64,000 nt of DNA from Bacteroides faecis MAJ27. Its GTDB lineage: Bacteria > Bacteroidota > Bacteroidia > Bacteroidales > Bacteroidaceae. The notes beneath the pieces were generated by a model. It was not told the DNA's origin. It did not search any database and saw only the letters and a program-made list of their open reading frames with translations. Positions 34,685 to 43,822 of this stretch are shown here, in pieces (position 1 is the stretch's first letter; each line of letters starts with the position of its first letter). A program made the translations under genes and the position numbers. The stretch spans positions 1 to 64,000 of the forward strand of contig NZ_FNNN01000021.1 of assembly GCF_900106755.1 (NCBI RefSeq), given 5' to 3'.

Positions 34685-34692
34685 TATCTTTG
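34685..34692 (+). promoter_or_regulatory. -7 box of the HU/amidase operon
   Basis: TATCTTTG lies 52 bp ahead of the HU-like gene start. No clear -33 partner is seen. Confidence 0.45.
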
Positions 34693-34743
34693 CTAAGTAA
34701 TCGGTTACAGGTAATAAGTATTAAGTAATAAGTATTAAAAATT

Positions 34744-35235
34744 ATGGCACAGAATTATGTTGTTATGGCTCGCAAGAACCTGTTGAAACCTAGTGAAGCA
34801 CCCAAGTATTATGCAGTGGCACGCAGCGGACGCAAAGTTACCGTTAAGGAAGTCTGCAAGCGTATTACGGAACGTTCCTCGTACTCCAAAGGAGAGCTGG
34901 AAGGCTGTATCGGTGAGTTTCTGCTCGAAATCGTCAATGTACTGGATGAAGGGAATATCGTTCAGATGGGCGATCTGGGGAATTTCCGCATGAGTCTCAA
35001 GACGGCAACGGCTACCGCAACGGAGAAGGAATTCAAAGCATCGTGTATCGAGAAAGGTAAAGTGCTTTTCTATCCGGGAAGTGATCTCCGCAAGTTGTGT
35101 AAAACGCTGGACTTCGCACTGTATAAGAGTGACGGCAAAACTGATTCGGGAGACGAACCGCTGCCGGACGATGGAAAAGGCGGAAATACAGATGGCTCAG
35201 GTGACGACGAAGAAGCACCGGACCCGACCGTTTAA
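34744..35235 (+). CDS. HU-like DNA-binding protein with acidic tail
   Basis: The 163-residue protein has an HU/IHF-type fold in the first 125 residues (VKEVCKRITERSSYSKGELE, then GNIVQMGDLGNFRMSL in place of the usual VxLxGFGxF). It then has an Asp/Gly-rich acidic tail (about 135-163, DSGDEPLPDDGKGG). This is the long HU-related family common in Bacteroidetes, often beside amidase and smalltalk genes. The acidic tail may tune DNA binding. It begins a three-gene operon. Confidence 0.88.
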   Translation: MAQNYVVMARKNLLKPSEAPKYYAVARSGRKVTVKEVCKRITERSSYSKGELEGCIGEFLLEIVNVLDEGNIVQMGDLGNFRMSLKTATATATEKEFKASCIEKGKVLFYPGSDLRKLCKTLDFALYKSDGKTDSGDEPLPDDGKGGNTDGSGDDEEAPDPTV

Positions 35236-35262
35236 TTGATTAATCATTAAAATTTAAATCGT

Positions 35263-35364
35263 ATGAAAAAACAAGTTTGGAAGAATATTCTTCAGTTCAT
35301 TGTGACAATTGCAACGTCTATCATTTCTGCTCTCGGAGTAACGTCCTGTGCGGCTCATCTGTAA
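35263..35364 (+). CDS. Smalltalk-type 33-residue peptide
   Basis: A 33-codon reading frame starts at the ATG at 35263 and stops at 35362-35364, 27 bp after the HU-like gene. The peptide MKKQVWKNILQFIVTIATSI... is a single hydrophobic helix with a basic N-terminus and a GVTSCAAHL end. This fits the small Bacteroides family named smalltalk in NCBI annotation (recalled). The C-terminal GVTSC resembles a lipobox. Its function is unknown. Its place between HU and amidase genes is recurrent in the genus. Confidence 0.8.
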   Translation: MKKQVWKNILQFIVTIATSIISALGVTSCAAHL

Positions 35365-35373
35365 TACATCCGT

Positions 35374-35817
35374 ATGGAAAGTTCTAAAGATGAGTATCTC
35401 CCCAGAGAGATTAAGTTGTTGGTGATTCATTGCAGCGCTACGCGCTGCAATGTTCGCTTCAGTGTAGAACAGCTTCGCGAATGTCATTTGCAACGGGGCT
35501 TTCTTGATATCGGTTACCATTTTTATATTACCCGTGACGGAGTTCTTCACCATTGCCGTCCCATCTCTGAGATGGGTGCTCATGTGCGTGGATTCAACAG
35601 GCATAGTATCGGAATCTGCTATGAAGGCGGACTGAATGAAGATGGCAAACCGGCGGATACAAGAACTGCCGCGCAGCGTTTTGCCCTGATCGATCTGCTG
35701 ACGATTCTCAGGCATCAGTATCCGGAGGCGCAGATAGCGGGACATTATCAGCTTAGTGCCTCGATTCATAAAGCATGTCCTTGCTTTGATCCGAAAAAGG
35801 AATATTCAGGGTTATAA
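35374..35817 (+). CDS. N-acetylmuramoyl-L-alanine amidase (AmpD/PGRP-like)
   Basis: The 147-residue amidase_2 domain protein has the zinc-binding set: LLVIHCSATR (His near 18), HHCRPISEMGAHVRGFN near 61 and GHYQLSASIHKACPCFDP near 121. It contains no signal peptide. It cuts the MurNAc-L-Ala bond. In this context it resembles the phage-type endolysins of Bacteroides mobile modules. It starts 9 bp after the smalltalk gene. Confidence 0.92.
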   Translation: MESSKDEYLPREIKLLVIHCSATRCNVRFSVEQLRECHLQRGFLDIGYHFYITRDGVLHHCRPISEMGAHVRGFNRHSIGICYEGGLNEDGKPADTRTAAQRFALIDLLTILRHQYPEAQIAGHYQLSASIHKACPCFDPKKEYSGL

Positions 35818-35821
35818 AAAA

Positions 35822-35857
35822 ACTGCGGGAGATAGCGAAAGTGCTGCCTCCCGTAGT
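35822..35857 (+). terminator. Hairpin after the amidase gene
   Basis: The arms ACTGCGGGAG (35822-35831) and CTCCCGTAGT (35848-35857) make a 10-bp stem with one G-T pair. No T-tract follows, so termination is only probable. Confidence 0.45.
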
Positions 35858-35888
35858 CATTGTGATGAATAATAAAAGGATTTTGAGA

Positions 35889-36122
35889 TTATAAATCTCC
35901 CGGCTTACCCAAATAGTAAGTAATCAACCTTACTTCCCGCACAGAAAAAGCTTTCGTTTTCGGATGAAAATCCGTAGAAAGTATCTCATCCATTAATGGC
36001 TGACATCTACGCATCCAACGACGAAGTTTATTTACTGAAGCGCGAACTGTTATATCAGGAAAATACATTTGGGCTAAGTCTTGTTTATTGTAGCATTTCA
36101 CTACAAAATCTGGTTGATTCAT
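35889..36122 (-). CDS. DUF4248 domain protein
   Basis: The 77-residue protein has the DUF4248 pattern: YNKQDLAQMYFPD near 11, SVNKLRRWMRRCQPL near 29, and a C-terminal KAFSVREVRLITYYLGKPG. It looks like a small helical DNA-binding protein with an HTH-like centre. It is convergent with the amidase operon and lies just beyond the end of the capsule operon on the same strand. DUF4248 genes commonly sit next to DUF3987/HU/amidase sets in Bacteroides. Confidence 0.85.
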   Translation of the reverse strand: MNQPDFVVKCYNKQDLAQMYFPDITVRASVNKLRRWMRRCQPLMDEILSTDFHPKTKAFSVREVRLITYYLGKPGDL

Positions 36123-36209
36123 TGTATCTTTATGCTTGGTTTATAAGCTATAAAGATACAAAATAAATCATCCTTTTTCAACGTTTTTTTCATATTTATT
36201 TCAAAATTA

Positions 36210-38657
36210 CTAGTCTTTTCTTTCACTTTTGGTCTGACCATATCCATAGCCGTAACCATAGCGTTTGCCATAGCCGTAGTGCTTACCGTACTTGCCGTAG
36301 CCGTAGTAATAACCGTATTTTCTCTTTTTCAAGTCCACACCGTTGATTACGGTACAAAGATTAGGAAGTTTCTTCTCAATAGACAACTCATTGATCAATG
36401 TATATTCGGCTTTATGAGTATAGTCGGCACGGCATACGTAGACGGACAAGTCAGCTACACGGCCTATCAATAAGGTATCGGTTACCATACCGATAGGGGC
36501 AGTATCCATTATTACATAGTCGAAGTGCTTCTTCAAGGTTTCTATGGCCTTGTCCAGTCCGTTACGAGCCAGCAGTTCGGTCGGATTAGGAGGAACAGTG
36601 CCACCCAAAAGGATATATAGGTTCTTATTGATATCCGAAGGCTGTACCAGTTCCATCAAATCCGTTTCAGGATTGGAAAGATATTGGGTAATACCTTTTT
36701 CCCTGTTCGAAAGCTGGAATACCTTATTAAGTCCCGGCTTACGAATATCAAGACCGACAATCACCACTTTCTTTCCCAAAAGAGAAAGACTGATAGCCAG
36801 GTTTGCCGAAACAAACGATTTTCCTTCTCCACTAACGGTCGAGGTCACAAGGATAACCTTCTGGTCATTATTGAGCATAAACTGAAGATTGGTTCGAACA
36901 TTACGGAAAACCTCACTCATCAGATTGTTCTTATTCTCAAATACCGCAATAGAACCATTTTTATCATTCTTTTCGTCTGTCAATGGAATATCACCGACAA
37001 CAGGGACAGTCGTTAGCTTCTCTACATCGGCACGACCTTCGATTTTGAATTTCGTCAGGTCAATCAGGTAGATGATGCCAACAGGGATTCCAATACCTAA
37101 CACCAATGCAATCAAATAGATCATAGATCGCTTGGGAGACACTGGAATATCATCAGCTATCGCTTCATCAATAATCTTTGCATTATTCGCTGTAGCAGCT
37201 AGCGCGATCGCATTCTCTTCGCGTTTCTGTAACAACATCAGATACAAGCCTGCTTTAATCTCTTGCTGGCGGGCAATACTTACATAAGCTCGTTCCTGCC
37301 CCGGAGCATTACTGATACGACGAGAGTAGCGGCTCGCTTCACGGTCTAGGTTTGATTTAGTGATCATCAATCCCTGCAAAGTTCCTTCAAGGGTAGCCTG
37401 TACATTGGCTTTCATAGCACGGATGCTCGTATCCAGATTCACAATAGTTGGGTTATTTTCAGTTGATGTACGTAACAGACGTTTACGTTCCACCAACATT
37501 TCATTATAGCGTTCAATCGCACCAATCAAGGCAGCATCCTGTAAACCCACATTACTCGGCAATACTTCATATTCATTACCTTGCATATATTTACGAAGGT
37601 CATTTACCAAACTGATTTGAGTACGATTCTCCACGCTCTTCTTTTCATATTCAGCATTACCGGCCAAAGCAATCTGAGCTTCACTCGTCAAATCTGTGAT
37701 ACCCGCATCACGCTTAAAAGTCTCTAAATCCGCTTCTGTACTTCCCAATTCTTTTGAAATAATACTAATACGTTCATCAATAAACTCAGCTGTTTTCTGA
37801 GCAATTTCATTCTTATCATTATTCGTATTGCGATTATACATTTCCAGTAATTGGTTGATGAAATCCTGCCCACGCTGCAAACTGGAGTTCTTCAATGAAA
37901 TCACAGCCACAGAAGTAGTTTTGGAAGTAGGCGCAATAGACAGGCTTTTACAATAGCTTTTTGCCACTTTCATCGGTTTGTTGATAGTCGCAGTTATATG
38001 ACGTACATTCTTCTCTATTCGAGATACTTTCGTCCCATCCTGCAAAGCTACCGAATCCGCTTCCTGAAAGAAAGCCAGTGTACCTTCATCAGTCGGAAAA
38101 ATGGCAGGCAACTTTTCAAAATGCTTCTGATATCCTTTCTCACCTACAGTCACGTTCACATCCATACTACCCTTAGGTTGCAGTGTCATTTCCACTACCA
38201 TCGGAGAGCTTAGTTTCTCAGCCTCCTGAGGTGTCAAACTCACTTGTACCGGAGACGTCTTATATAAACCTTTAGCTGGGAATTCATCCTCATCTGCATA
38301 AGTTATATACAGATTTAATTGATTAACAACCTCTTTCACAAGCGTTTTAGAACGTAAAACCTCCAACTCATTGTCAATATTTTTGGAGGAAGTCATCAGA
38401 CCGCTTAAGCCCATATCCTCCAATTCCGAAGAGAGTCCTACACCTCCACCTTTCTTCTCATCTTTTATAAGAACAGTAGCTGAAATATTATAAATAGGTG
38501 TAGCCCAATGCAGATAAAGCCATGCAGCAACAAGACATAGTAACACTGCCGTTACAAACCAAGGCCAATGGATAATATATTTAAAAAGTAACGCCTGAAA
38601 ATCTATCTGTTCTTCACTAGTGACATGACCTTTCTCATATTGTTTTTCTTCTTTCAT
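36210..38657 (-). CDS. wzc: Wzc-like chain-length regulator / tyrosine autokinase
   Basis: The 815-residue protein has a first membrane helix (about 32-52), a long periplasmic Wzz-type domain with coiled coil (about 280-470) and a second membrane helix (about 510-530). The cytoplasmic BY-kinase domain has Walker A VSGEGKSFVSAN near 603 and Walker B VIMDTAPIG near 710. The tail (about 780-808) has many tyrosines in YGYGK-type repeats, which are the autophosphorylation sites. It controls polymer length and export with the Wza protein encoded just upstream. It is the last gene of the capsule operon. Confidence 0.93.
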   Translation of the reverse strand: MKEEKQYEKGHVTSEEQIDFQALLFKYIIHWPWFVTAVLLCLVAAWLYLHWATPIYNISATVLIKDEKKGGGVGLSSELEDMGLSGLMTSSKNIDNELEVLRSKTLVKEVVNQLNLYITYADEDEFPAKGLYKTSPVQVSLTPQEAEKLSSPMVVEMTLQPKGSMDVNVTVGEKGYQKHFEKLPAIFPTDEGTLAFFQEADSVALQDGTKVSRIEKNVRHITATINKPMKVAKSYCKSLSIAPTSKTTSVAVISLKNSSLQRGQDFINQLLEMYNRNTNNDKNEIAQKTAEFIDERISIISKELGSTEADLETFKRDAGITDLTSEAQIALAGNAEYEKKSVENRTQISLVNDLRKYMQGNEYEVLPSNVGLQDAALIGAIERYNEMLVERKRLLRTSTENNPTIVNLDTSIRAMKANVQATLEGTLQGLMITKSNLDREASRYSRRISNAPGQERAYVSIARQQEIKAGLYLMLLQKREENAIALAATANNAKIIDEAIADDIPVSPKRSMIYLIALVLGIGIPVGIIYLIDLTKFKIEGRADVEKLTTVPVVGDIPLTDEKNDKNGSIAVFENKNNLMSEVFRNVRTNLQFMLNNDQKVILVTSTVSGEGKSFVSANLAISLSLLGKKVVIVGLDIRKPGLNKVFQLSNREKGITQYLSNPETDLMELVQPSDINKNLYILLGGTVPPNPTELLARNGLDKAIETLKKHFDYVIMDTAPIGMVTDTLLIGRVADLSVYVCRADYTHKAEYTLINELSIEKKLPNLCTVINGVDLKKRKYGYYYGYGKYGKHYGYGKRYGYGYGYGQTKSERKD

Positions 38658-38669
38658 AACTCTTTCTTT

Positions 38670-39464
38670 TTATTTCAGGATATTAAACAACAAACTGGCA
38701 ATCGACACAAGGATAGAAGTAGCAGAGAACCACAAGCTCGTACTAGTACCGATATCTGAATTTCGAGCTTTTGCCTTATTCGGAGTTACGTAAATAATAT
38801 CATTCTGCTGCAAATAATAATAAGGAGAAAGGATAGTCTCCGCTTTATTCAGATCCAAAGGAATAATTTCCTGTTTGCCATTGGCATTCTCTCGTATAAG
38901 TTTAACATCATCACGCAGACCATATACAGTCATATCTCCTGCCATAGCCAAAGCTTCTAAGACATTCACCTTTTCATTAGAAATAGTAAATGTACCGGGA
39001 CGGGCAACCTCACCAATCACAGAAATCTTATAATTCACCATACGGACCGTTACAATAGGGGATTCCGTTATATAAGGTTTCAGTTTTTCTACGATCATCT
39101 GTTCGGTCGCCTTCTTGGTCAGTCCGCCTACATGGAGTTCCCCCAGTACAGGGAAATTTATATTACCGTCATTATCCACTAGATATTGCTGTAGGACCGG
39201 CTGAGTGGTAGCATAATTCAAGGCCATATTATTCTGTGTTGCAACAGTCAAATTGAAAGGTACTGCCAATTCAGGACTGGTGCACGAAACTACAATGGTT
39301 AACAAATCCTTTGGCATAATCTTTGCGTCATATAGTTGCGCATCTTGAGTACTATACAATACCACTTCAGCATCCTGTAGGTAAGGCACTTTTTTGTAAG
39401 ACTGACAGGCTGTTAATAGAAAAGCTGCCAATACGTAATAGATTAATTGTTTCATTCCATTCAT
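38670..39464 (-). CDS. wza: Polysaccharide export lipoprotein (Wza-like)
   Basis: The 264-residue protein has a lipobox ending LLTAC (Cys20), a polysaccharide export (Poly_export) domain with DLLTIVVSCTSPELAVPFN near 54, a SLBB-type repeat (SVIGEVARPGTFTI near 150) and a C-terminal hydrophobic helix. It forms the outer-membrane export channel for capsule. It is 12 bp upstream of wzc. Confidence 0.93.
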   Translation of the reverse strand: MNGMKQLIYYVLAAFLLTACQSYKKVPYLQDAEVVLYSTQDAQLYDAKIMPKDLLTIVVSCTSPELAVPFNLTVATQNNMALNYATTQPVLQQYLVDNDGNINFPVLGELHVGGLTKKATEQMIVEKLKPYITESPIVTVRMVNYKISVIGEVARPGTFTISNEKVNVLEALAMAGDMTVYGLRDDVKLIRENANGKQEIIPLDLNKAETILSPYYYLQQNDIIYVTPNKAKARNSDIGTSTSLWFSATSILVSIASLLFNILK

Positions 39465-40006
39465 AATATTTCTTTCTATTGCTTTTATTTTATCCTATTA
39501 AAACTCAATTCCTTTTTATCAGTAGCATTCCTCGATTCATTATATACCCATCTTTTACTTCAAAAATAACAGAAGACGCTATAACATTTATGTATACCCA
39601 TACCTCCTTCAGGTATTTGGATATCTAATTTACCTTCTAAAGGAGATAGTATTTGATGTAAAACTTCTTCAGAACTTTTTTGTCTTATCACATCATCATA
39701 ACAGAAAGCTGTTTCATATAGATATTTCATAGATAATTTCTTCTAATTTAGCAACAAGACATATTACAGTTTCTGCTGTCTTTGCATGTCGATGAATAAG
39801 CATTTCTATTTTTGGCTGATACCAGCAGATAAAGTACGTAAGTCGAGGAAGTAATGTAAACGTGGATTTTTCACCACTTGTTCAAAGAGTTTTCCTAATA
39901 GTTTTTATCTAATTTCATTGTTATCAGTTATTAGGCAATCTGTTGGGTTTTCTTAGAATGAAAAGATATCGGCAGAAAATCCAAACAGAAACAGGTAGCA
40001 TCTCCA
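39465..40006 (-). pseudogene. Decayed sequence between wza and the aminotransferase gene
   Basis: The 542-bp gap has no intact gene. On the minus strand two short frames overlap by a few bases. One ends KTAETVICLVAKLEEIIYEI. The other, at 39560-39730, encodes 56 residues starting MKYLYETAFCYDDVIRQ. Upstream pieces such as VKNPRLHYFLDLRTL read in other frames. The pattern suggests a small gene or genes broken by frameshifts. No parent family is recognised. Confidence 0.4.
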
Positions 40007-41266
40007 TTATTTTACAATAGCCTCCTTGATACTCTCCACAATATAACGTACATCATCATCCGTCACATACGGACCAGCAGGCAAACACATACCGACCTTA
40101 AAAACAGCCTCCGATACTCCATTCACGTATGCAGGAACATCTTTGTATACCGGCTGCTTATGCATCGGTTTCCATACCGGACGTACCTCAATCCGCTTCG
40201 AAAGCATGAATACGCGTAGTGCCTCCACATTATCGTTCGGTTGACAGTCTGTAGTCGGGCAATCCACTACATGAATTACTCCAGCAGCACCTCCCACGGC
40301 AGTTTTAATAACCTCTTTGTAAACATTCTCCTGACCCTTGATTTTGATAGAAGGATCTAAGATGATGGTGCAAAGCCAAAAGTTTGAATCATACTCTCCT
40401 GTAGCTGGTTGTTTGTGTACAGTTACTCCCGGAACATTCGCCAATAGTTCCTCATAGAGAGCCTGTACATGCTTATGGTGCGCTATATGAGCATTCACCA
40501 CCGTCATCTGACCACGACCAACACCTGCGCAAATATTCGACATACGGTAATTATAACCAATTTCCTCATGTTGGTAGTAAGGATAAGCCTCACGAGCCTG
40601 AGTAGCATACCACATAATCTTATTTTTGAGTTCTGCATTTTCACAGACTAATGCGCCACCTCCAGAAGTTGTAATCATTTTATTTCCATTGAAACTCAAC
40701 ACTCCAAACTTGCCGAAAGTACCTAAAACACGACCAGCAAACTTCGAACCAAATCCTTCAGCAGCATCCTCGACCACGGGTATATCATAACAGTTAGCTA
40801 TTTCCATGATGCGTGTACAGTTATAAGGCATACCATATAAAGCTACAGGCACAATCGCCTTCGGTTTATTGCCAGTTTTAGCAATACGATCCTTGATCGC
40901 TTCCTCCAACAAATCCGGATCCATATTCCAAGTATCAGGTTCCGAATCTACAAATACAGGCGTTGCACCAAGATATGTTATCGGATGTGAAGAAGCACAG
41001 AATGTAAAACTTTGCACTAACACCTCATCGCCCGGTCTCACACCACAAGCTAGCAAAGCCAAATGCACTGCTGCTGTTCCTGACGAAAGTGCCACAACTT
41101 CATTTTTTCCACCTACAAAGTTTTTCAAATCTTCTTCGAAAGCGTTCACATTAGGCCCCAAAGGAACCACCCAATTTGTATCAAATGCTTCCTTTACATA
41201 TTTTTGTTCGATGCCCCCTTCGCTCATGTGAGCAAGACAGAGATAAATTGTTTTTCTTTCTTCCAT
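40007..41266 (-). CDS. DegT/DnrJ/EryC1 aminotransferase (WcfR-like)
   Basis: The 419-residue PLP enzyme has SSGTAA (61-66) for phosphate binding, VEDAAEGFGS near 165 and the Schiff-base lysine at 196 in SFNGNKMITT. The N-terminus IYLCLAHMSEGG...NWVVPLGPNV is the form seen in Bacteroides capsule loci (WcfR type). It aminates the 4-keto sugar produced by a 4,6-dehydratase, giving a 4-amino-4,6-dideoxy sugar nucleotide. With the next gene, a sugar transferase, it probably supplies and loads the first sugar of the repeat unit. Confidence 0.9.
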   Translation of the reverse strand: MEERKTIYLCLAHMSEGGIEQKYVKEAFDTNWVVPLGPNVNAFEEDLKNFVGGKNEVVALSSGTAAVHLALLACGVRPGDEVLVQSFTFCASSHPITYLGATPVFVDSEPDTWNMDPDLLEEAIKDRIAKTGNKPKAIVPVALYGMPYNCTRIMEIANCYDIPVVEDAAEGFGSKFAGRVLGTFGKFGVLSFNGNKMITTSGGGALVCENAELKNKIMWYATQAREAYPYYQHEEIGYNYRMSNICAGVGRGQMTVVNAHIAHHKHVQALYEELLANVPGVTVHKQPATGEYDSNFWLCTIILDPSIKIKGQENVYKEVIKTAVGGAAGVIHVVDCPTTDCQPNDNVEALRVFMLSKRIEVRPVWKPMHKQPVYKDVPAYVNGVSEAVFKVGMCLPAGPYVTDDDVRYIVESIKEAIVK

Positions 41267-41289
41267 AGGTCTATTAGCTTTATTTATTT

Positions 41290-41976
41290 TTAAATTATTT
41301 CACCAGCATACTGTATCCGCTTACCCAAAATGGTAGCAAAAATCATTTGAATATCTTTTATAAAACTGTAATTATGATAATAATAACAGTTTATGCGTAC
41401 TTTATCTGGATAAATAATATTGTCGTTATACCAAATAGCAATTTGTTCATCAGTCATTCTCGTAAAGTCTACCTCTTTGTATTGATTGAGTATAGACAAA
41501 TCTCTTTTTTTTACCTTTCCAACAAACTGTGCTATCATTTCTTCTTCATCTCGATATTTAAGAGAGGCAGGTCCCGTAATTCCCGGACGAAGCTTCAATA
41601 CATCTCTATCAGAATCTTCCAACAGATCCGCATATCCCGGAACATCCGGACGAGGTCCCACAAAGCTCATCTTTCCGATAAAAACATCCCATAATCCAGG
41701 TAACTCATCTACTTTATATTTACGAAGTTTTGAACCTAATGGTGTTATACGAGTTTCACCTGCAACACTAACTGTAGAACCACCATGATCCACTTTCATT
41801 GAACGAAACTTATGGCAATTAAACACTTTTCCTCCTTTACCCACTCGTTTCTGTACAAACAGCACAGGACCAGGCATTTGTTTTTTAATCAACAGAGCTA
41901 CGATTAACAATAAAGGCCATAAAAATAATAAGCCGAAAAACGCTACTATTCGGTCAAAAAGATATTTTGAAAACAT
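41290..41976 (-). CDS. Initiating sugar transferase (polyprenyl-phosphate phosphoglycosyltransferase)
   Basis: The 228-residue protein has one N-terminal membrane helix (about 9-30) and the bacterial sugar transferase domain (PF02397), with FNCHKFRSM near 53, DELPGLWDVFIGKMSFVGPRP near 95 and LRPGITGPASL near 132. The size fits the short monotopic form (PglC/WcfS type). It transfers a sugar phosphate to undecaprenyl phosphate and starts each repeat unit. It is encoded 23 bp ahead of the aminotransferase gene. Confidence 0.92.
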   Translation of the reverse strand: MFSKYLFDRIVAFFGLLFLWPLLLIVALLIKKQMPGPVLFVQKRVGKGGKVFNCHKFRSMKVDHGGSTVSVAGETRITPLGSKLRKYKVDELPGLWDVFIGKMSFVGPRPDVPGYADLLEDSDRDVLKLRPGITGPASLKYRDEEEMIAQFVGKVKKRDLSILNQYKEVDFTRMTDEQIAIWYNDNIIYPDKVRINCYYYHNYSFIKDIQMIFATILGKRIQYAGEII

Positions 41977-42996
41977 TTTTTACATTAGCGTCCAATCTAG
42001 ATATATAATGTATTGGAAAGTACTTCTCAGAACTTTCTACATATATAAATATCAAAATGGACATTGTTTTTTAAATTTTATTTTTGTTTTAAACCTATAG
42101 TCATCGGTAAGAGATTTTCATAACACCAATAATTCATTACTATTTCTTTAAAGAATTTATTAAAGAATTCCAAAACTGAAATACCATGTATTTAGATATA
42201 AAAACAACAGGAAGCCTTCGTCAACAATTCACCTCTTAGTGGATGACTGTCAGCCAACCAAACACTTAATTTACTTTGAAATGAACCAATAACTTCCTAG
42301 CTTATTAAATTAAAAAAATCTGTTTGAGTGATAATCTCGCTGGTTGAAAAATCCGTATCTGGAAGAGGTTAAGAATTGAATGTGTCACCAATCAAATCAC
42401 TTGAAATACACGTAATGTCATCGTTTTTTATCCAATAGCCAAGGTCATCATTTTATGCTTTTAAGTTAGGACATCAAAATTGGACGCTTATCGGAGTTAT
42501 CCCTCGTTTTATTTATGAATTTTATTATAGATAAGACATTTTTTGCAACAATTCCATTACGACAAACAAACTTGTGTTTCTAAGTCCAACCTGCTCCCCC
42601 CCTTCAGAAGACTTCAGAACCCATGACTCCACTTATTATGTTAGAGGATTGGCTATTTCATCTTTTATTGATAGCGGAAAAAGATATCTTGTATCAGAGA
42701 GGGACTTTCTGCTCCTTTAACTGACAAGTCTTCTTAAACCTGACCAACCAATCAAATTCCACACCTCATCCTTACAATACTTACACATACGATATTACGG
42801 TTTTAATTGTAGTCCTACATGACCTTTCTAACACTCTTTGCTTTCTTTTTTGTCGTTTTCATCAAGAAAAGAATAAACACATTTGTTCTGATTCATAGAA
42901 TACTAAGCTGTATTGACGGCCTACCCTTTAATATATTAAAAAATTGATCTAAGTATTTGGAAGGTACATTTTTCATACAACAAATGCTGCTCTAGT
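41977..42996. other. 1-kb stretch without intact genes inside the capsule operon
   Basis: No reading frame of 60 codons exists on either strand, although all adjacent genes are on one strand with short gaps. The DNA is AT-rich, with scattered short coding-like pieces, for example FDWLVRFKKTCQLKEQK on the minus strand near 42710-42770. The simplest reading is a decayed gene, possibly a glycosyl- or acetyltransferase or a mobile element. No terminal repeats or terminator were seen. Confidence 0.45.
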
Positions 42997-43818
42997 TTAT
43001 CTAAATATTTTATATACAATTTTCTTGACCCAAGGAGGAGACACTAGCATACCAAACATCATATAGCCAAATACAGTGGCCCCACCCCCATAGCCAAGTG
43101 TCTTATTTATAATTTTGCGATCATGCAATTGCTTCTTTGCGAAAGCCCAACCGTTGCGCCTCTTTTTGAATAATGAGTTAGTAAACCGAAAATACAAAAC
43201 AACATCTTGTAAATTCGCATGTTGTGTACCGGCTTTCATACCATCAAACCAAAGCATAGTATCTTGATTTTGTCGATATTCAGGACGATACTTACAGCCT
43301 GTCTTATCGAAAAAACTCTTTCTGAACATCACAGCAGGATGAGCATGAGGGTTTCTACGAGAGAAGAAATTATAGCATTCTTTGGGAGTTAAAGGGTATA
43401 CTATTCTCTTGCCTCTACTTTCACTATTTTCATCTATCTCCTCTATAGCTCCACCTACAACATCAATATTGGGATGCTTCAGTAGATAATCCATTTGCTT
43501 TGCAAAACGTTCCGGCATAGATATGTCGTCTGCATCCATACGAGCAATGTATTCATAGCCACTATCGAAGCAGATATCAAGCAAATCGTTAAGAACAATG
43601 GCAAGTCCTCGATTCTCCTTAAACCACTTTACCGTAACATGCTCATAGTGCTCATACTGCTGCAAACATTCTTTCAGATCATCACCGACAGGACCATCCA
43701 CTCCAATATAGAGGGATAAGGCCTCGTAAGTTTGGTTTAGTATACTGTTAAAAGACAACTTAATATACGGAACTTTATCGTTTTTATATACCGGTAAAAT
43801 TACTGCAATACTTTTCAT
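42997..43818 (-). CDS. Family 2 glycosyltransferase
   Basis: The 273-residue GT-A enzyme starts SIAVILPVYKND and has the nucleotide-sugar/metal motif RMDADDISMPERF near 93 with DXD, plus a PHAHPAVMFRKS acceptor region near 152. There is a hydrophobic patch at the C-terminus. It adds one sugar of the capsule repeat unit; donor and linkage cannot be predicted. It is 4 bp after the preceding GT gene. Confidence 0.9.
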   Translation of the reverse strand: MKSIAVILPVYKNDKVPYIKLSFNSILNQTYEALSLYIGVDGPVGDDLKECLQQYEHYEHVTVKWFKENRGLAIVLNDLLDICFDSGYEYIARMDADDISMPERFAKQMDYLLKHPNIDVVGGAIEEIDENSESRGKRIVYPLTPKECYNFFSRRNPHAHPAVMFRKSFFDKTGCKYRPEYRQNQDTMLWFDGMKAGTQHANLQDVVLYFRFTNSLFKKRRNGWAFAKKQLHDRKIINKTLGYGGGATVFGYMMFGMLVSPPWVKKIVYKIFR

Positions 43819-43822
43819 ATAA

